Positions 49,506 through 58,697 of a stretch of 64,000 bases of DNA are shown here, in pieces. How positions within the stretch are numbered: the stretch's first letter is position 1; every line of letters starts with the position of its first letter. Position numbers and translations under genes: made by a program. The stretch is from Ardenticatenaceae bacterium (lineage in GTDB: Bacteria; Chloroflexota; Anaerolineae; Promineifilales; Promineifilaceae). The DNA lies in assembly GCA_020634565.1 (NCBI GenBank), contig JACKBN010000005.1:298180-362179 (forward strand), in the 5' to 3' direction. The notes beneath the pieces are model-generated. The model saw only the letters and a list, made by a program, of their open reading frames with translations, was not told where the DNA came from and ran no database searches.

Positions 49506-50789
49506 ATGGGACAATTCTCCGGCTTAATCCTCATCCTGCTGCTGCTCGCTTTCTTTTTGCGAGTAGATTTCATTTTCTACGTGATTTACGTCAGCGTGGG
49601 TATTTTTGCCTGGGGACGCTGGCTAATGCCCCGCGCCATTAAAAATTTGCAAAGCCACCGCCTCTACGATCGGCAAGCTTTTTGGGGTGAAGTGGTGCCG
49701 GTAACCATTGAACTGACCAACAACGGCCGTCTCCCCATTCCCTGGATTCAAGTGCAAGAAAGCGTCGCTATCCAGCTCAAACATGGCGAACCTCTACACC
49801 AGGTGGTATCTCTTGGACGAGGCGAAACGGCCGCATTTCATTACAGCGTCATTGCTCGGCGTCGTGGCTATTACCAGCTTGGCCCGCTGCGCCTCGCCAC
49901 CGGCGATCTGTTTGGCATCTACCCAGAACTGGTCGCCTACCTGCCCGCCGATCACCTCACCATCTACCCCCGCATCACGCCGCTCACGCAGCTTGGCCTG
50001 CCGTCTCGCCTGCCTTTTGGCACCATCGCCAGCCACCAGCGGCTGTTTGAAGATCCCGCCCGCCCGATGGGTATTCGCGACTTTCGCTCTGGCGACACCA
50101 TTCGCCAGATTAACTGGAAAGCGAGTGCCCACACGCGCAACCTGATGGTGAAGACGTTCCAGCCCGCTATTTCGTTGGAAACGGCCGTTCTCCTCAACCT
50201 GCACACGCTCGACTACAATTTTGGCAACCGGCAAGATATCGCCGAGTGGGCCATTGAGGTGGCCGCCTCGCTGGCCGCTCACCTGGTGAACCAACGGCAA
50301 AGCGTGGGGCTTATCACCAACGGCATCGATCCGTTAGCCAGCCCACAGCATGGCTTTGATGAAGCCACCGGCCGACTGCTGCGCCCCAGCCGCACAGAAA
50401 TCCAGGCCAATCCCAAAGCATTTATTCCTTCCCCAATTCCACCGCGAAACGGCCGTCATCATCTCATCAAAATATTAGAGCGATTGGCCCGCATCGAGGC
50501 GGAAGAAACCGTCTCTTTTGTGGAGTGGGCCAGCACCGCCTGCCTGCATCTAAACTGGGGCGTGACGATTTTGGCCATCACGGCCAACGGCAGCGAAGAA
50601 GTGTGCCAGAGCCTGCACCGGCTGGTACGCGCCGGTTTCAATCCCATCCTCATTGCCGTGGAACCCGTGTACGATTTTGGTATGGTGCGCGAACGTGCCC
50701 GGCGCCTGGGTTTCACCGCTTACAACGTCAACACCCCGCACGATCTGGATCGCTGGCGACGGCCGTACAGCGTGGGAGCCACCCCATGA
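49506..50789 (+). CDS. DUF58 domain protein
   Basis: Protein of 427 aa with two N-terminal membrane helices (about 5-45) and the DUF58 core signature GIRDFRSGDTIRQINWKASAHTRNLMVK (about 180-210), which precedes a von Willebrand A-like fold. A protein of this family usually works with MoxR in cell-envelope or protein-maturation tasks. It overlaps the DUF4129 gene by ATGA. Confidence 0.92.
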   Translation: MGQFSGLILILLLLAFFLRVDFIFYVIYVSVGIFAWGRWLMPRAIKNLQSHRLYDRQAFWGEVVPVTIELTNNGRLPIPWIQVQESVAIQLKHGEPLHQVVSLGRGETAAFHYSVIARRRGYYQLGPLRLATGDLFGIYPELVAYLPADHLTIYPRITPLTQLGLPSRLPFGTIASHQRLFEDPARPMGIRDFRSGDTIRQINWKASAHTRNLMVKTFQPAISLETAVLLNLHTLDYNFGNRQDIAEWAIEVAASLAAHLVNQRQSVGLITNGIDPLASPQHGFDEATGRLLRPSRTEIQANPKAFIPSPIPPRNGRHHLIKILERLARIEAEETVSFVEWASTACLHLNWGVTILAITANGSEEVCQSLHRLVRAGFNPILIAVEPVYDFGMVRERARRLGFTAYNVNTPHDLDRWRRPYSVGATP

Positions 50790-52483
50790 GCCTGAAAGCC
50801 GCCGAAAAAAAGCCCAACGACGACGCCAAAGAGTTTTTCCTGTCGCTTGACGATCCACGTCTGGCCTTCATCACCAACAAATGGTCACGAACAATCGTTC
50901 AGCCATTGCTCATCAGCCTGCTCATCACGTCACTGCTCTCCTCCGTGCTGGCCCTGGCCCAAATTATCAGCCGCCAGGATATCTGGCTTCCCTTCAGCCT
51001 CTTTTTCCTGTTTGTCACCCTGGAAGGCTGTTACACCACTCTCTGGTTGCAGCAGCCAGAACGACGGTTGCTCAATCATACTGCCTACCGGGCCGCTGAG
51101 TTCGTGCTGCTGCTGCTGCTGCTGCGCCTTTTCACCTGGATTGTGGTCGGCAACTGGCCGGAATTCAGCAGCCTGCCAGACATTTTGCGTCGGCCTCAGC
51201 TTATCCTTTTGGATGCGCCATTTATTGTCAGTGGGCTTCTGGGCCTATTTGGCTGGGAAAGAGCCATCGCTTTGGGCCAAACGTTTAACGCCCTTTCGAT
51301 TGATCAGGCCGAAGTTTATTATTACTCGCGGCCAACCAAAGAACGTATTGCCAGCGACAAGCCCGTGCGCACCAATCGCGGCGCCATTGTCTTCACTTTT
51401 TTCCGCCAGTGGATTGCGGGGGCGCTTATTCTGGCTGTGGTCACGTCGATGAGTAATTTTGACGTGGTGGATTTGTATCGCGGCAGTTCGCTAGCGCTGG
51501 CGCGGCAAGGGCTGCCATCCGAGTTGCTGCTGTTTTTGCTGGTTTACTTTTTGGCCGGATTTACGCTGCTAAGCCAGGCGCAGCTGGCGGCCATGAATGC
51601 ACGCTGGCTGATCAACGGCGTCACGCGCACCGGGCATGTGGAAAAAAGCTGGCACCGGTATACGCTCATCTTGCTGGGCGGCATCGCCCTGCTGGCAGCG
51701 TTTTTGCCCATCGGCTCTACCTTTGCCATCAGCAGCCTGATCGGCGCAATCATTACGGGCTTATCGGCCGTAGCAACGTTCTTGATGACTTTAATTTCTA
51801 CCCTGCTGGCCCTGTTCCTCTCCCTGTTTACGGGCGGGCCGCGCGAGGAAGGGTTAGAGCCATTGGTACAACCCACCATTCCGCCTCTGCCCACGCCAAC
51901 GGCCACGCCCATTCCATCGTCGCTGCCGCCCCCCATCGTTGACACGGGGCTGATCACCAGTTCGCTCTTTTGGGCGGTGGCCATTGTGATGAGCGTAACG
52001 GCCGTTAGCTTTTTCTTGCGTGAACGGGGAGTACGGTTGAATACGGCCGTTCTGCAACGATTCTGGCAGCAACTATTACACTGGCTGCAAATCACCTGGA
52101 AAGAAGCGGGCCATCAGGTGCAGGATTGGCAGCAGGCGGTGCGCACGCGTCTGCAACGCCAGCCCAAAGAAGACGAGGAAAATCAGCCGCCGTGGCGCTT
52201 CATCCGGCTCAATTCCCTCTCGCCGCGCGAACAAATCCGCTACTTTTACCTTTCCACCGTCAAGCGGGCCACCGACAAAGGCGTGGCGCGGCAGCAGGCG
52301 GAGACACCGCTGGAGTTTGCTCAGGATTTAAAAGAGAACTGGCCCGAGGCCGAGGAAGATGTGGATGCCCTGACCGAAGCCTTCCTGGAAGCGCGGTACG
52401 GCCGTTCCCCCATCGAAAAAGAAGATGTGAACCCCGTTAAAAAACGGTGGCGTCAGGTCAAATCCAGCCTGCGGCGCAAGTAG
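50786..52483 (+). CDS. Membrane protein with C-terminal DUF4129 domain
   Basis: Protein of 565 aa. Residues about 30-320 hold about eight membrane helices, followed by a Pro/Thr loop (about 345-380), another helix (about 385-405) and a cytoplasmic DUF4129 domain (about 455-545, REQIRYFYLSTVKRATDKGV...TPLEFAQDL). DUF4129 is often fused to transglutaminase proteins in MoxR operons; here the transglutaminase part is not visible. The ATG at 50786 overlaps the previous stop (ATGA). Confidence 0.88.
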   Translation: MSLKAAEKKPNDDAKEFFLSLDDPRLAFITNKWSRTIVQPLLISLLITSLLSSVLALAQIISRQDIWLPFSLFFLFVTLEGCYTTLWLQQPERRLLNHTAYRAAEFVLLLLLLRLFTWIVVGNWPEFSSLPDILRRPQLILLDAPFIVSGLLGLFGWERAIALGQTFNALSIDQAEVYYYSRPTKERIASDKPVRTNRGAIVFTFFRQWIAGALILAVVTSMSNFDVVDLYRGSSLALARQGLPSELLLFLLVYFLAGFTLLSQAQLAAMNARWLINGVTRTGHVEKSWHRYTLILLGGIALLAAFLPIGSTFAISSLIGAIITGLSAVATFLMTLISTLLALFLSLFTGGPREEGLEPLVQPTIPPLPTPTATPIPSSLPPPIVDTGLITSSLFWAVAIVMSVTAVSFFLRERGVRLNTAVLQRFWQQLLHWLQITWKEAGHQVQDWQQAVRTRLQRQPKEDEENQPPWRFIRLNSLSPREQIRYFYLSTVKRATDKGVARQQAETPLEFAQDLKENWPEAEEDVDALTEAFLEARYGRSPIEKEDVNPVKKRWRQVKSSLRRK

Positions 52484-52532
52484 CCCGCTGGACTACCAGC
52501 CCCATTCATGATAAAAAAGCGCGTTTTGAAAC

Positions 52533-52570
52533 GTAGGGGCCAGTTGCTTCCCAACTGCCGCGCCCTTACA
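52533..52570. repeat. REP-like imperfect palindrome
   Basis: GTAGGGGCCAGTTGC pairs imperfectly with AACTGCCGCGCCCTTAC around TTCCC. It lies between the DUF4129 gene and ftcD and resembles the GTAGGGGC...GCCCCTAC palindrome at 58605-58633. Confidence 0.55.
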
Positions 52571-52590
52571 AATGAGGAGTTATTCTGACC

Positions 52591-54111
52591 ATGCAGCAGC
52601 TTGTTGAATGTGTCCCTAATTTTAGTGAAGGCCGTAACTCGGTCGTCTACAACGCCATTGCCGATGCCATCCGTTCCGTACGGGGCGTGAACGTTCTGGA
52701 TGTGAGCGCCGACCCCGACCACAACCGCACCGTGGTTACTTTTGTGGGCAGTCCCGCCGACGTAGAAGAAGCTGCATTTCGCGGCATCGATAAGGCGGCT
52801 GAGCTGATTAATCTAGATTACCACGAAGGGGAGCATCCCCGCCTGGGGGCCACCGACGTCTGCCCCTTCATTCCCATCCGCGGCGTTTCCATTAACGACT
52901 GCGTCGAGATGGCCAACCGGCTGGGCCAGCGCGTGGGCAAAGAACTGCGCATCGCCGTGTACCTGTACGGCAACGCCGCCACCACCCCCGAACGAGAAAA
53001 ATTATCGGACATCCGCAAGGGGCAGTACGAGCTGTGGAAAACCGAAGTAGAAACCAACCCAGCCCGCCTGCCCGATTTTGGCCCAGCCAAAGCCAAAACC
53101 TGGGGCGCAACGGTGATTGGCGTACGGCCGTTTCTCATCGCCTACAACCTTTACCTCAACAGCCACAACGTTGAAATCGCCGACAAAATCTCCCGCACCA
53201 TTCGTTATAGCAGCGGCGGATTGCGCTACGTGCAGGCCAAAGGGTTCCTGGTCGATGGCCAGGCTCAGGTCAGCATGAACCTGACCAATTTCGAGAAGAC
53301 GCCCATCCACCTGGTGCAAGAGATGGTGCGACGCGAAGCAGCCCATTACGGCTTGTCAATCACCAAAGCGGAACTGGTGGGCATGATTCCCCAAAAAGCG
53401 CTGATGGAAAGCGCCAAATATTACCTTCAGCTGGACGAGCTGATCATGGACGAGCAGGTGCTGGAGTATCGTCTGCAAGACACGCTGGATGAGGCGGACG
53501 CCACGCCCTATGCCTTTTTGGAAGCGGTGGCTTCCAAGGAACCGACCCCTGGTGGCGGCTCCGTAGCTGCGCTGGCTGGCGCTTTGGCCGCTAGTTTAAC
53601 CCAGATGGTGGCCGGGCTCACCGTGGATCGCAAGAAGTATGAAGAGGTGCAGGAGCAGGTAACGGCCGTTTTACAAGAAGCCACCACCCTCCGTGAACAG
53701 CTCACCGAAGCCATCGCCGAAGATGCTGCAGCTTTCCAGGCCGTGATGGCCGTCTTCCGCAACAAAGAACTATCCCAGGCGGAACGAGAAGCGCAAAGCG
53801 AGCAGGCCACCGTTAACGCCGCCGAAGTGCCGCTGCGTGTGGCCCGGCTTAGCCACAGAGCCGCCCATCTGGCTGGCGAACTGGCCACCATCGGCAACAT
53901 CAACGCCGTGACGGATGCCACGGCGGGTGTTTTGTTGGCCCATGCGGCCGTGGAAACGGCCGTTCTCAACGTCAAAATCAACGCCGCCAGCGTCAACAAC
54001 AAACATCTGGTCGCCCAATGGACCGAAGAAACCGATAAACTAACCGCAGAAACGGCCGCACTGGTGGAACATATCAAAGCGGTTGCCGCAGAGCGCGGAG
54101 GGTTTGCGTGA
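52591..54111 (+). CDS. ftcD: Formiminotransferase-cyclodeaminase
   Basis: Bifunctional folate enzyme of 506 aa. The N-terminal formiminotransferase (about 1-300) begins LVECVPNFSEGRN and has GEHPRLGATDVCPFIP. The C-terminal cyclodeaminase (about 310-505) has FLEAVASKEPTPGGGSVAALAGALAASL. In histidine degradation it moves the formimino group from formiminoglutamate to tetrahydrofolate and then releases ammonia. Both domains are complete. No hut genes are next to it. GAGGAG lies 13 bases before the ATG. Confidence 0.94.
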   Translation: MQQLVECVPNFSEGRNSVVYNAIADAIRSVRGVNVLDVSADPDHNRTVVTFVGSPADVEEAAFRGIDKAAELINLDYHEGEHPRLGATDVCPFIPIRGVSINDCVEMANRLGQRVGKELRIAVYLYGNAATTPEREKLSDIRKGQYELWKTEVETNPARLPDFGPAKAKTWGATVIGVRPFLIAYNLYLNSHNVEIADKISRTIRYSSGGLRYVQAKGFLVDGQAQVSMNLTNFEKTPIHLVQEMVRREAAHYGLSITKAELVGMIPQKALMESAKYYLQLDELIMDEQVLEYRLQDTLDEADATPYAFLEAVASKEPTPGGGSVAALAGALAASLTQMVAGLTVDRKKYEEVQEQVTAVLQEATTLREQLTEAIAEDAAAFQAVMAVFRNKELSQAEREAQSEQATVNAAEVPLRVARLSHRAAHLAGELATIGNINAVTDATAGVLLAHAAVETAVLNVKINAASVNNKHLVAQWTEETDKLTAETAALVEHIKAVAAERGGFA

Positions 54112-55238
54112 GCCGAGTGATATTTTGGTGGGGAACGGCCGTACTGTTCCTGCTCATGACAATCGGCTGCCAAACTGCTGCGGTGGAAACGGCCGTTCTG
54201 ACCGAATCAATAGCGGTTGCCGAGGCGCCACCAACGCCCACCCTGCAACCAGCACTGGCCCAACCGGTCATCGAATACAGCGAACCGCCGCCCGCGGCCG
54301 AAATGCCCTCATTTTCCCTGTCCAAACCAGAAGATGGGGCAGCCGCGCCCACAAATGCAGCTGCCGAATCAGCTCCGGCAGCCACTACCATGCCCGCTTC
54401 AGCCACGCCCATACCCTCGCCTACACCGCCGCACCTGCGCTACACCTCCCCCGATGAGCATTACTGGTTCTGGCGGCCCATTCGGGAAGGCGAAACCAAC
54501 TGGACCGACAAGACCTATCCCTACGGCAGCACGCGCGGCGGCACACTGCGTCCGCATCACGGCGTAGAATTCTACGTGCCTGCGGGCACCGACGTCATTG
54601 CCGTGGCTGACGGCACCGTTGTGTACGCTGGCCCCGATGATGAACTGATTTTCAGCCAGGAGAATAACTTCTACGGCAATCTGGTCGTTATCGAGCATGA
54701 TGCCAAATTGGACGGACAGCCAGTGTTTACCCTGTACGGCCACCTCGCCGAACCATTGGTAACAGAAGGTCAGCATGTGCTGATGCAGCAGTTGATTGCC
54801 CGTTCCGGCGCAACTGGCGTGGCCGATGGGGCACATCTTCATTTTGAAGTGCGCGTGGGGGAAAACAGCTACAGCAACACCCGTAATCCCCTGCTCTGGC
54901 TCTACCCCTTCCCAGACCGAGGCACGGTTGTGGGGCGCGTGCTGAATCCGGCAGGTGAGCTTTTGCATGAAGTCACCGTCACGCTGTCCTCAATAGACGG
55001 TATCAATCGGGCGCACACGGCCACCACCTATGCAAACAGCAGCGACATCAACAGCGATCCGCTGTGGAACGAGAATTTTGCCATTGATGATGTGGGCGGT
55101 GGGGGTTACAAAGCGGTGGTGCAAATTGGGGATGTGCGCGTTACGCAGGAGATTGTGGTGCAGCCTTACCGCACCACCTTCGTGGAATTGGTCATCGATC
55201 CACCACCCCCAACGCCAACACCCACCCCAGAACCGTAA
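54108..55238 (+). CDS. M23-family peptidase lipoprotein
   Basis: Secreted lipoprotein of 376 aa starting with GTG inside the ftcD stop (GTGA overlap). Lipobox MTIGC at about residue 20, then an Ala/Pro/Thr linker. The M23 domain (about 140-275) has LRPHHGVEFYVPAGTDV, GNLVVIEHD, FTLYGHLAE and HLHFEVRVG. A C-terminal beta domain follows (GTVVGRVLNPAGE) and a Pro-Thr tail. It is a clear paralogue of the protein at 30154-31338 with the same order. In the metal site the first motif reads HHGVEF instead of HHGLDF, so the Asp zinc ligand is replaced by Glu, which may lower or abolish activity. Confidence 0.88.
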   Translation: MSRVIFWWGTAVLFLLMTIGCQTAAVETAVLTESIAVAEAPPTPTLQPALAQPVIEYSEPPPAAEMPSFSLSKPEDGAAAPTNAAAESAPAATTMPASATPIPSPTPPHLRYTSPDEHYWFWRPIREGETNWTDKTYPYGSTRGGTLRPHHGVEFYVPAGTDVIAVADGTVVYAGPDDELIFSQENNFYGNLVVIEHDAKLDGQPVFTLYGHLAEPLVTEGQHVLMQQLIARSGATGVADGAHLHFEVRVGENSYSNTRNPLLWLYPFPDRGTVVGRVLNPAGELLHEVTVTLSSIDGINRAHTATTYANSSDINSDPLWNENFAIDDVGGGGYKAVVQIGDVRVTQEIVVQPYRTTFVELVIDPPPPTPTPTPEP

Positions 55239-55289
55239 AGTCGGCACTCCCCTCAACGGCGCGGAAAAAATCCGCGGCTACAATCCCCA

Positions 55290-55365
55290 TTTGTCATTCC
55301 GAGTGAAACGAGGAATCTTTCCTCTACCATATTGAAAGATTCCTCACTTTGTTCGGAATGACAAA
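55290..55365. repeat. REP-like palindrome
   Basis: TTTGTCATTCCGAGTGAAAC at the left and GTTCGGAATGACAAA at the right, with AGGAATCTTTC/GAAAGATTCCT inside, form a 76-base imperfect palindrome in the gap after the M23 gene. The core GTCATTCCGAG...GGAATCT is a dispersed repeat type that I recall from many bacterial genomes. Confidence 0.75.
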
Positions 55366-55368
55366 AAA

Positions 55369-56217
55369 CTACTTGGTAAGACCCAAACGTTTAGCCACAA
55401 TATTGTCAAACATGCGGGCAGGCAGGTAACGGGGCAGCAGCCAGCCAGAGAGCAGCTTTCGGGCAATCGCGTAGCGTGTCTTTGGCTTCTCTTTGGTCAG
55501 CGCCTCGTAAATCACTTCGCTCACCTTCTCTACCGGAATGCCAGACTTGCCCTGACGAACCAGCGTCTTTTTCATGCCCTCCATCATGCCCAAGTAGGGC
55601 GTCTCCCGGTAAGGCTCCACGTCGATATCTTGCGCCTTGTCCCAGATCGGCGTCTGCACCGAGCCAGGGCCAATAACAATGACATCTATGCCAAACATGA
55701 GCAGTTCACGCCGCAGCGCATCGGACATGGCCTCCAGAGCGTGCTTGGAGGCGGCATACGGCCCCATGAACGGGTAGACCACCTTGCCACTAACGGAGCT
55801 GATATTCACAATGCGCCCTGGCGGATGCGGGGCGTTGGGTACGGCCCCCAGCAGGGGTAAGAATTTTTGGGTCACACTTAGCTGCCCCAACAGATTCACT
55901 TCCATTTGCCAGCGCATTTCGTCGAGCGACAAATACATAAGCGGCCCAGCCACAGCGATGCCGGCGTTGTTCACCAGCCCAGCCAGACCGGTATCGCCTA
56001 CAATTTCAGCGACTTGGGAAACGGCCGTTGCTACCGCCTCTTCATCCGTCACATCAAACAGCAAAGGGGTGAACTGCTCCCCCAACTCACCCTGCACCCG
56101 ATCGGCATCCACCTGCTTGCGCACGCTGCCAAACACGTGAAAACCACGCTCAATTAAGTAACGTGCGGCATCGTAGCCAATTCCCGTTGAAGCACCCGTA
56201 ACAACGACGTATTTCAT
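55369..56217 (-). CDS. Short-chain dehydrogenase/reductase
   Basis: NAD(P)-dependent oxidoreductase of 282 aa, classical SDR: cofactor motif TGASTGIG at residues 8-15, NNAGIAVAG, catalytic Ser in NISSVSGKV and YAASKHALE (Tyr and Lys). ATG 56217 is the start; the longer frame to 56247 runs into a palindromic repeat. The substrate is unknown; C-terminal residues resemble steroid or retinol-type SDRs. Confidence 0.92.
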   Translation of the reverse strand: MKYVVVTGASTGIGYDAARYLIERGFHVFGSVRKQVDADRVQGELGEQFTPLLFDVTDEEAVATAVSQVAEIVGDTGLAGLVNNAGIAVAGPLMYLSLDEMRWQMEVNLLGQLSVTQKFLPLLGAVPNAPHPPGRIVNISSVSGKVVYPFMGPYAASKHALEAMSDALRRELLMFGIDVIVIGPGSVQTPIWDKAQDIDVEPYRETPYLGMMEGMKKTLVRQGKSGIPVEKVSEVIYEALTKEKPKTRYAIARKLLSGWLLPRYLPARMFDNIVAKRLGLTK

Positions 56218-56230
56218 GATCGTATCCCTA

Positions 56231-56260
56231 CGCAAAGACGTTGCCATGCAACGTCTCTAC
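56231..56260. repeat. REP-like palindrome (GACGTTGC type)
   Basis: CGCAAAGACGTTGC / GCAACGTCTCTAC with loop CAT, just upstream of the SDR start. It is similar to a dispersed palindrome type that I recall from cyanobacteria and Chloroflexota. Confidence 0.7.
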
Positions 56261-56943
56261 ACGAATTTTTTGGTTAACCAATAGCCCAAACCCGTGACCA
56301 AAATTCCCAGCAGCAGCGCCCCACCGCTCATAATGACGCCAATGTCAAACCAGAATTGCTCTGGAAACAGGCGAATGAGCGAGTCACTGTAGCGAAAGGT
56401 CCAGGTGCCGGGCGGGAAAAGCAGCTCGTGGAACTGCACAAAAAACGTGCTCCAACCGATGCCGATAAACAGGGCAATCGCTGCCAAAATGATGACAGTG
56501 GCCCAGCCGCCCTGGTAAATAGCCCGATACCCCACCGGACGCAATGCCGGTTGGCTGAGCAAATACCCCAAACCGACGACAACGAGAACGGCCGTAATCC
56601 ACCAAATATTGCGAATTGCGTCCGTCAAATTCTTCACGTCCACCATGTGGCTGATCTCAGCTTCGTTGTACAGCGGATCATTGGAATTGGGCAGGCGCAA
56701 ATCTTCCAGCAGGTAAATTGTTTCGGCTGATGGCTCTGATCGCTGCAAATAATCCAGCGTGGCATGTGCATATTCCAACCGCTCTTCCGGCGTGAAGCCA
56801 AACTGATCTGGCGAAATACGCTGGTACTCAAAAGCGGGATAATCCCAGGCAATCACCGCCCGAATCATGCCCAATCCCAGAAAAAAGGGCATAGCGATGA
56901 TAATGACCCATTTGATGATGTTTATGATTGTTTTGTTTTCCAA
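56257..56943 (-). CDS. DUF1461 integral membrane protein
   Basis: Membrane protein of about 228 aa with four or five helices. It carries the DUF1461 (TIGR01906) signature FHELLFPPGTWTFRYSDSLIRLFPEQFW. No activity is known. The start is set at TTG 56943 because the upstream in-frame codons to 57003 are encoded by the GTAATCGGT repeats and GAGAGAAG lies in front of the TTG; this start is uncertain. Confidence 0.8.
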   Translation of the reverse strand: MENKTIINIIKWVIIIAMPFFLGLGMIRAVIAWDYPAFEYQRISPDQFGFTPEERLEYAHATLDYLQRSEPSAETIYLLEDLRLPNSNDPLYNEAEISHMVDVKNLTDAIRNIWWITAVLVVVGLGYLLSQPALRPVGYRAIYQGGWATVIILAAIALFIGIGWSTFFVQFHELLFPPGTWTFRYSDSLIRLFPEQFWFDIGVIMSGGALLLGILVTGLGYWLTKKFV

Positions 56944-56959
56944 CTTGCTTCTCTCTTTT

Positions 56960-57041
56960 TTCGGTAATCGGTTATCGGTGGTCGGTAATCGGTAAAAGCT
57001 CACCGATGACGGATTACCGTTTACCGATTACTGTTTACTGT
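56960..57041. repeat. Tandem/inverted CGGTAATCGGT repeats
   Basis: Several copies of CGGTAATCGGT in direct orientation are followed by their complements (ACGGATTACCG, TTTACCGATTAC, TGTTTACTG), giving a long imperfect palindrome between two minus-strand genes. It is non-coding and REP-like. Confidence 0.65.
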
Positions 57042-58591
57042 ACACCCGGCAACCCACCCACACCTTCTTGCAACAAATAACGCAGCACCAGGCTGTCGAT
57101 AATCGTTTCCACGGGGGCGCGTTCATCGGTGAAGATGACGTCGCTGGGGTTGTTGGGGACTTGATTGTTTACGGCCGTTTCCAAAGCCGCCCGCAGCAAA
57201 GGGTCCACCGAAGCATCCAGCTGCGCAAAATTTTGAGCTAAATCGGCTGAGGTGGTCGGCTGCACCGTGGCCACCAAAATCGTGTTCAGCGAGCCCGGCA
57301 CGTCAATCGCGTGCACCGTCGGGTAGACCGTTTGCAGCGTCGCCGTCATCGCATCGATCAAGCTGCGATCTTCGGGGGCGCGACCGACATTCATCGCCAC
57401 CACGCCGGTGTTGGTCAACTGGTCGCGCACCTCCTCAAAAAATTCCTGCGTGGTCAGGTGCCAGGGAATGTACGGCACCTTGTACGCATCGATGGTGATG
57501 ACATCGTACTGGTGATCGAGCTGATTGAGTTGGTAACGGCCGTCGCCCACAATCAAATTAATATTCGGGTCGGTCAGGGCAAAATAATCAATGCCCGCTT
57601 GCACAATTTCGCCATCCAGCTCAATCCCATCGACCTGCAAATCCGTGCCAAAAACGCGCGTGTACTGTTTGGGAATCGTGCCCGCCGCAAGACCAATCAC
57701 CGCCAGTCGATTGATTTCCACAGGCGCGGCGTTGAAGTACGGCGCAGCCAGCATGATGCTCCACACCGAAACGCGCGGCACCGCGCCGCCATCGCAATAA
57801 AACGAATGGTACGCCTGCCCCTCGTTCAGCAGCAGGTAGTTGCATTCGCCCTGCCGCACCACCTGGATGTAATTGTAGGCGGATTCGGTTTCGAAAATTT
57901 GCCCATCATACGCCTTGATGCCGCCAGAGGTCCAGGACAGGGCCACGGGCAGCAAAATGATCGGCAGCAGCAAGGAGGCGATGCGGCTGCGCGCTTGCGT
58001 TTGCCACAGACCGCCCAGCCCCACCAGCAGCAAAATCCCGCCAAAAAGGAGCGCCGTCAGCCGCGATCCGGCCAGGGGAATGACAAGCAACACGGGCAAA
58101 TAGGTGCCCAGCAAGCTGCCCCAGGTGGAGATGGCGTAAATACGGCCGCTTATCCGCCCGGCCTCTTCTACATTCTGCACCGCCAGGCGAATGGCAAACG
58201 GGGAAATGCAGCCCAACAACGTCACCGGCACGGCAAGAGCAAAGACAACGCCCACCAGCGAACTGGCAATCGCGCCTACGTTTACCGCAGCCATGGCAGA
58301 AGCAGCCGTTTTCAACAGCACACTCGTCAACAGAAGGAAAAAGACGCTGCTAAACCCGGCCCAGGCCACCAGGGCGTAGAAGGTTTGGGGATACGGCCGT
58401 TTGTCAGCCAAACGCCCGCCGATAAAGTAGCCAACCGTCAAAAAGAGCAGCACCAGGCCAATCACGTTGGCCCAGACGATATTGGAGGTTCCGTAGACGG
58501 TTTGCAGCATGCGGCTGGTGGTAAATTCAATGGCCAGGGTGCTCATCCCCGCCACAAAAACCGTCATGAATAAATAGCTTCGATTCTTCAC
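57035..58591 (-). CDS. Membrane-fused spermidine synthase-like protein
   Basis: Protein of about 518 aa. Residues 5-220 form about seven or eight membrane helices (VIGLVLLFLTVGYFIGGRLADKRPYP). The C-terminal half (about 245-500) is a Rossmann methyltransferase-like domain of the spermidine synthase kind: RLAVIGLAAGTIPKQYTRVFG, VDGIELDGEIVQAG (the acidic nucleoside-binding step), VGDGRYQLN and ITIDAY. True polyamine synthesis is doubtful for membrane-fused members. GTG 58591 is preferred; ATG 58567 is possible; the frame to 58756 overlaps the next gene. Confidence 0.85.
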   Translation of the reverse strand: MKNRSYLFMTVFVAGMSTLAIEFTTSRMLQTVYGTSNIVWANVIGLVLLFLTVGYFIGGRLADKRPYPQTFYALVAWAGFSSVFFLLLTSVLLKTAASAMAAVNVGAIASSLVGVVFALAVPVTLLGCISPFAIRLAVQNVEEAGRISGRIYAISTWGSLLGTYLPVLLVIPLAGSRLTALLFGGILLLVGLGGLWQTQARSRIASLLLPIILLPVALSWTSGGIKAYDGQIFETESAYNYIQVVRQGECNYLLLNEGQAYHSFYCDGGAVPRVSVWSIMLAAPYFNAAPVEINRLAVIGLAAGTIPKQYTRVFGTDLQVDGIELDGEIVQAGIDYFALTDPNINLIVGDGRYQLNQLDHQYDVITIDAYKVPYIPWHLTTQEFFEEVRDQLTNTGVVAMNVGRAPEDRSLIDAMTATLQTVYPTVHAIDVPGSLNTILVATVQPTTSADLAQNFAQLDASVDPLLRAALETAVNNQVPNNPSDVIFTDERAPVETIIDSLVLRYLLQEGVGGLPGVQ

Positions 58592-58604
58592 GCAAATATT
58601 GTGT

Positions 58605-58633
58605 GTAGGGGCAAGTCTAAGACCTGCCCCTAC
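58605..58633. repeat. REP-like palindrome (GTAGGGGCA type)
   Basis: GTAGGGGCAAGTCT and AGACCTGCCCCTAC form a near-perfect palindrome between the GT39-like gene and the spermidine synthase-like gene. It is probably transcribed with both and is of a dispersed type. Confidence 0.75.
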
Positions 58634-58697
58634 CTTATCCTTTTTTAGGCTAGCTGGATTATAGCGGGATGGGATGATTGGCGCAGGTGGTTTTGGA

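Noticed and set aside
57311..58573. 420-aa plus-strand open frame
   Set aside because: It is antisense to the spermidine synthase-like gene, and its His/Gln/Arg-rich composition is typical of an antisense shadow.
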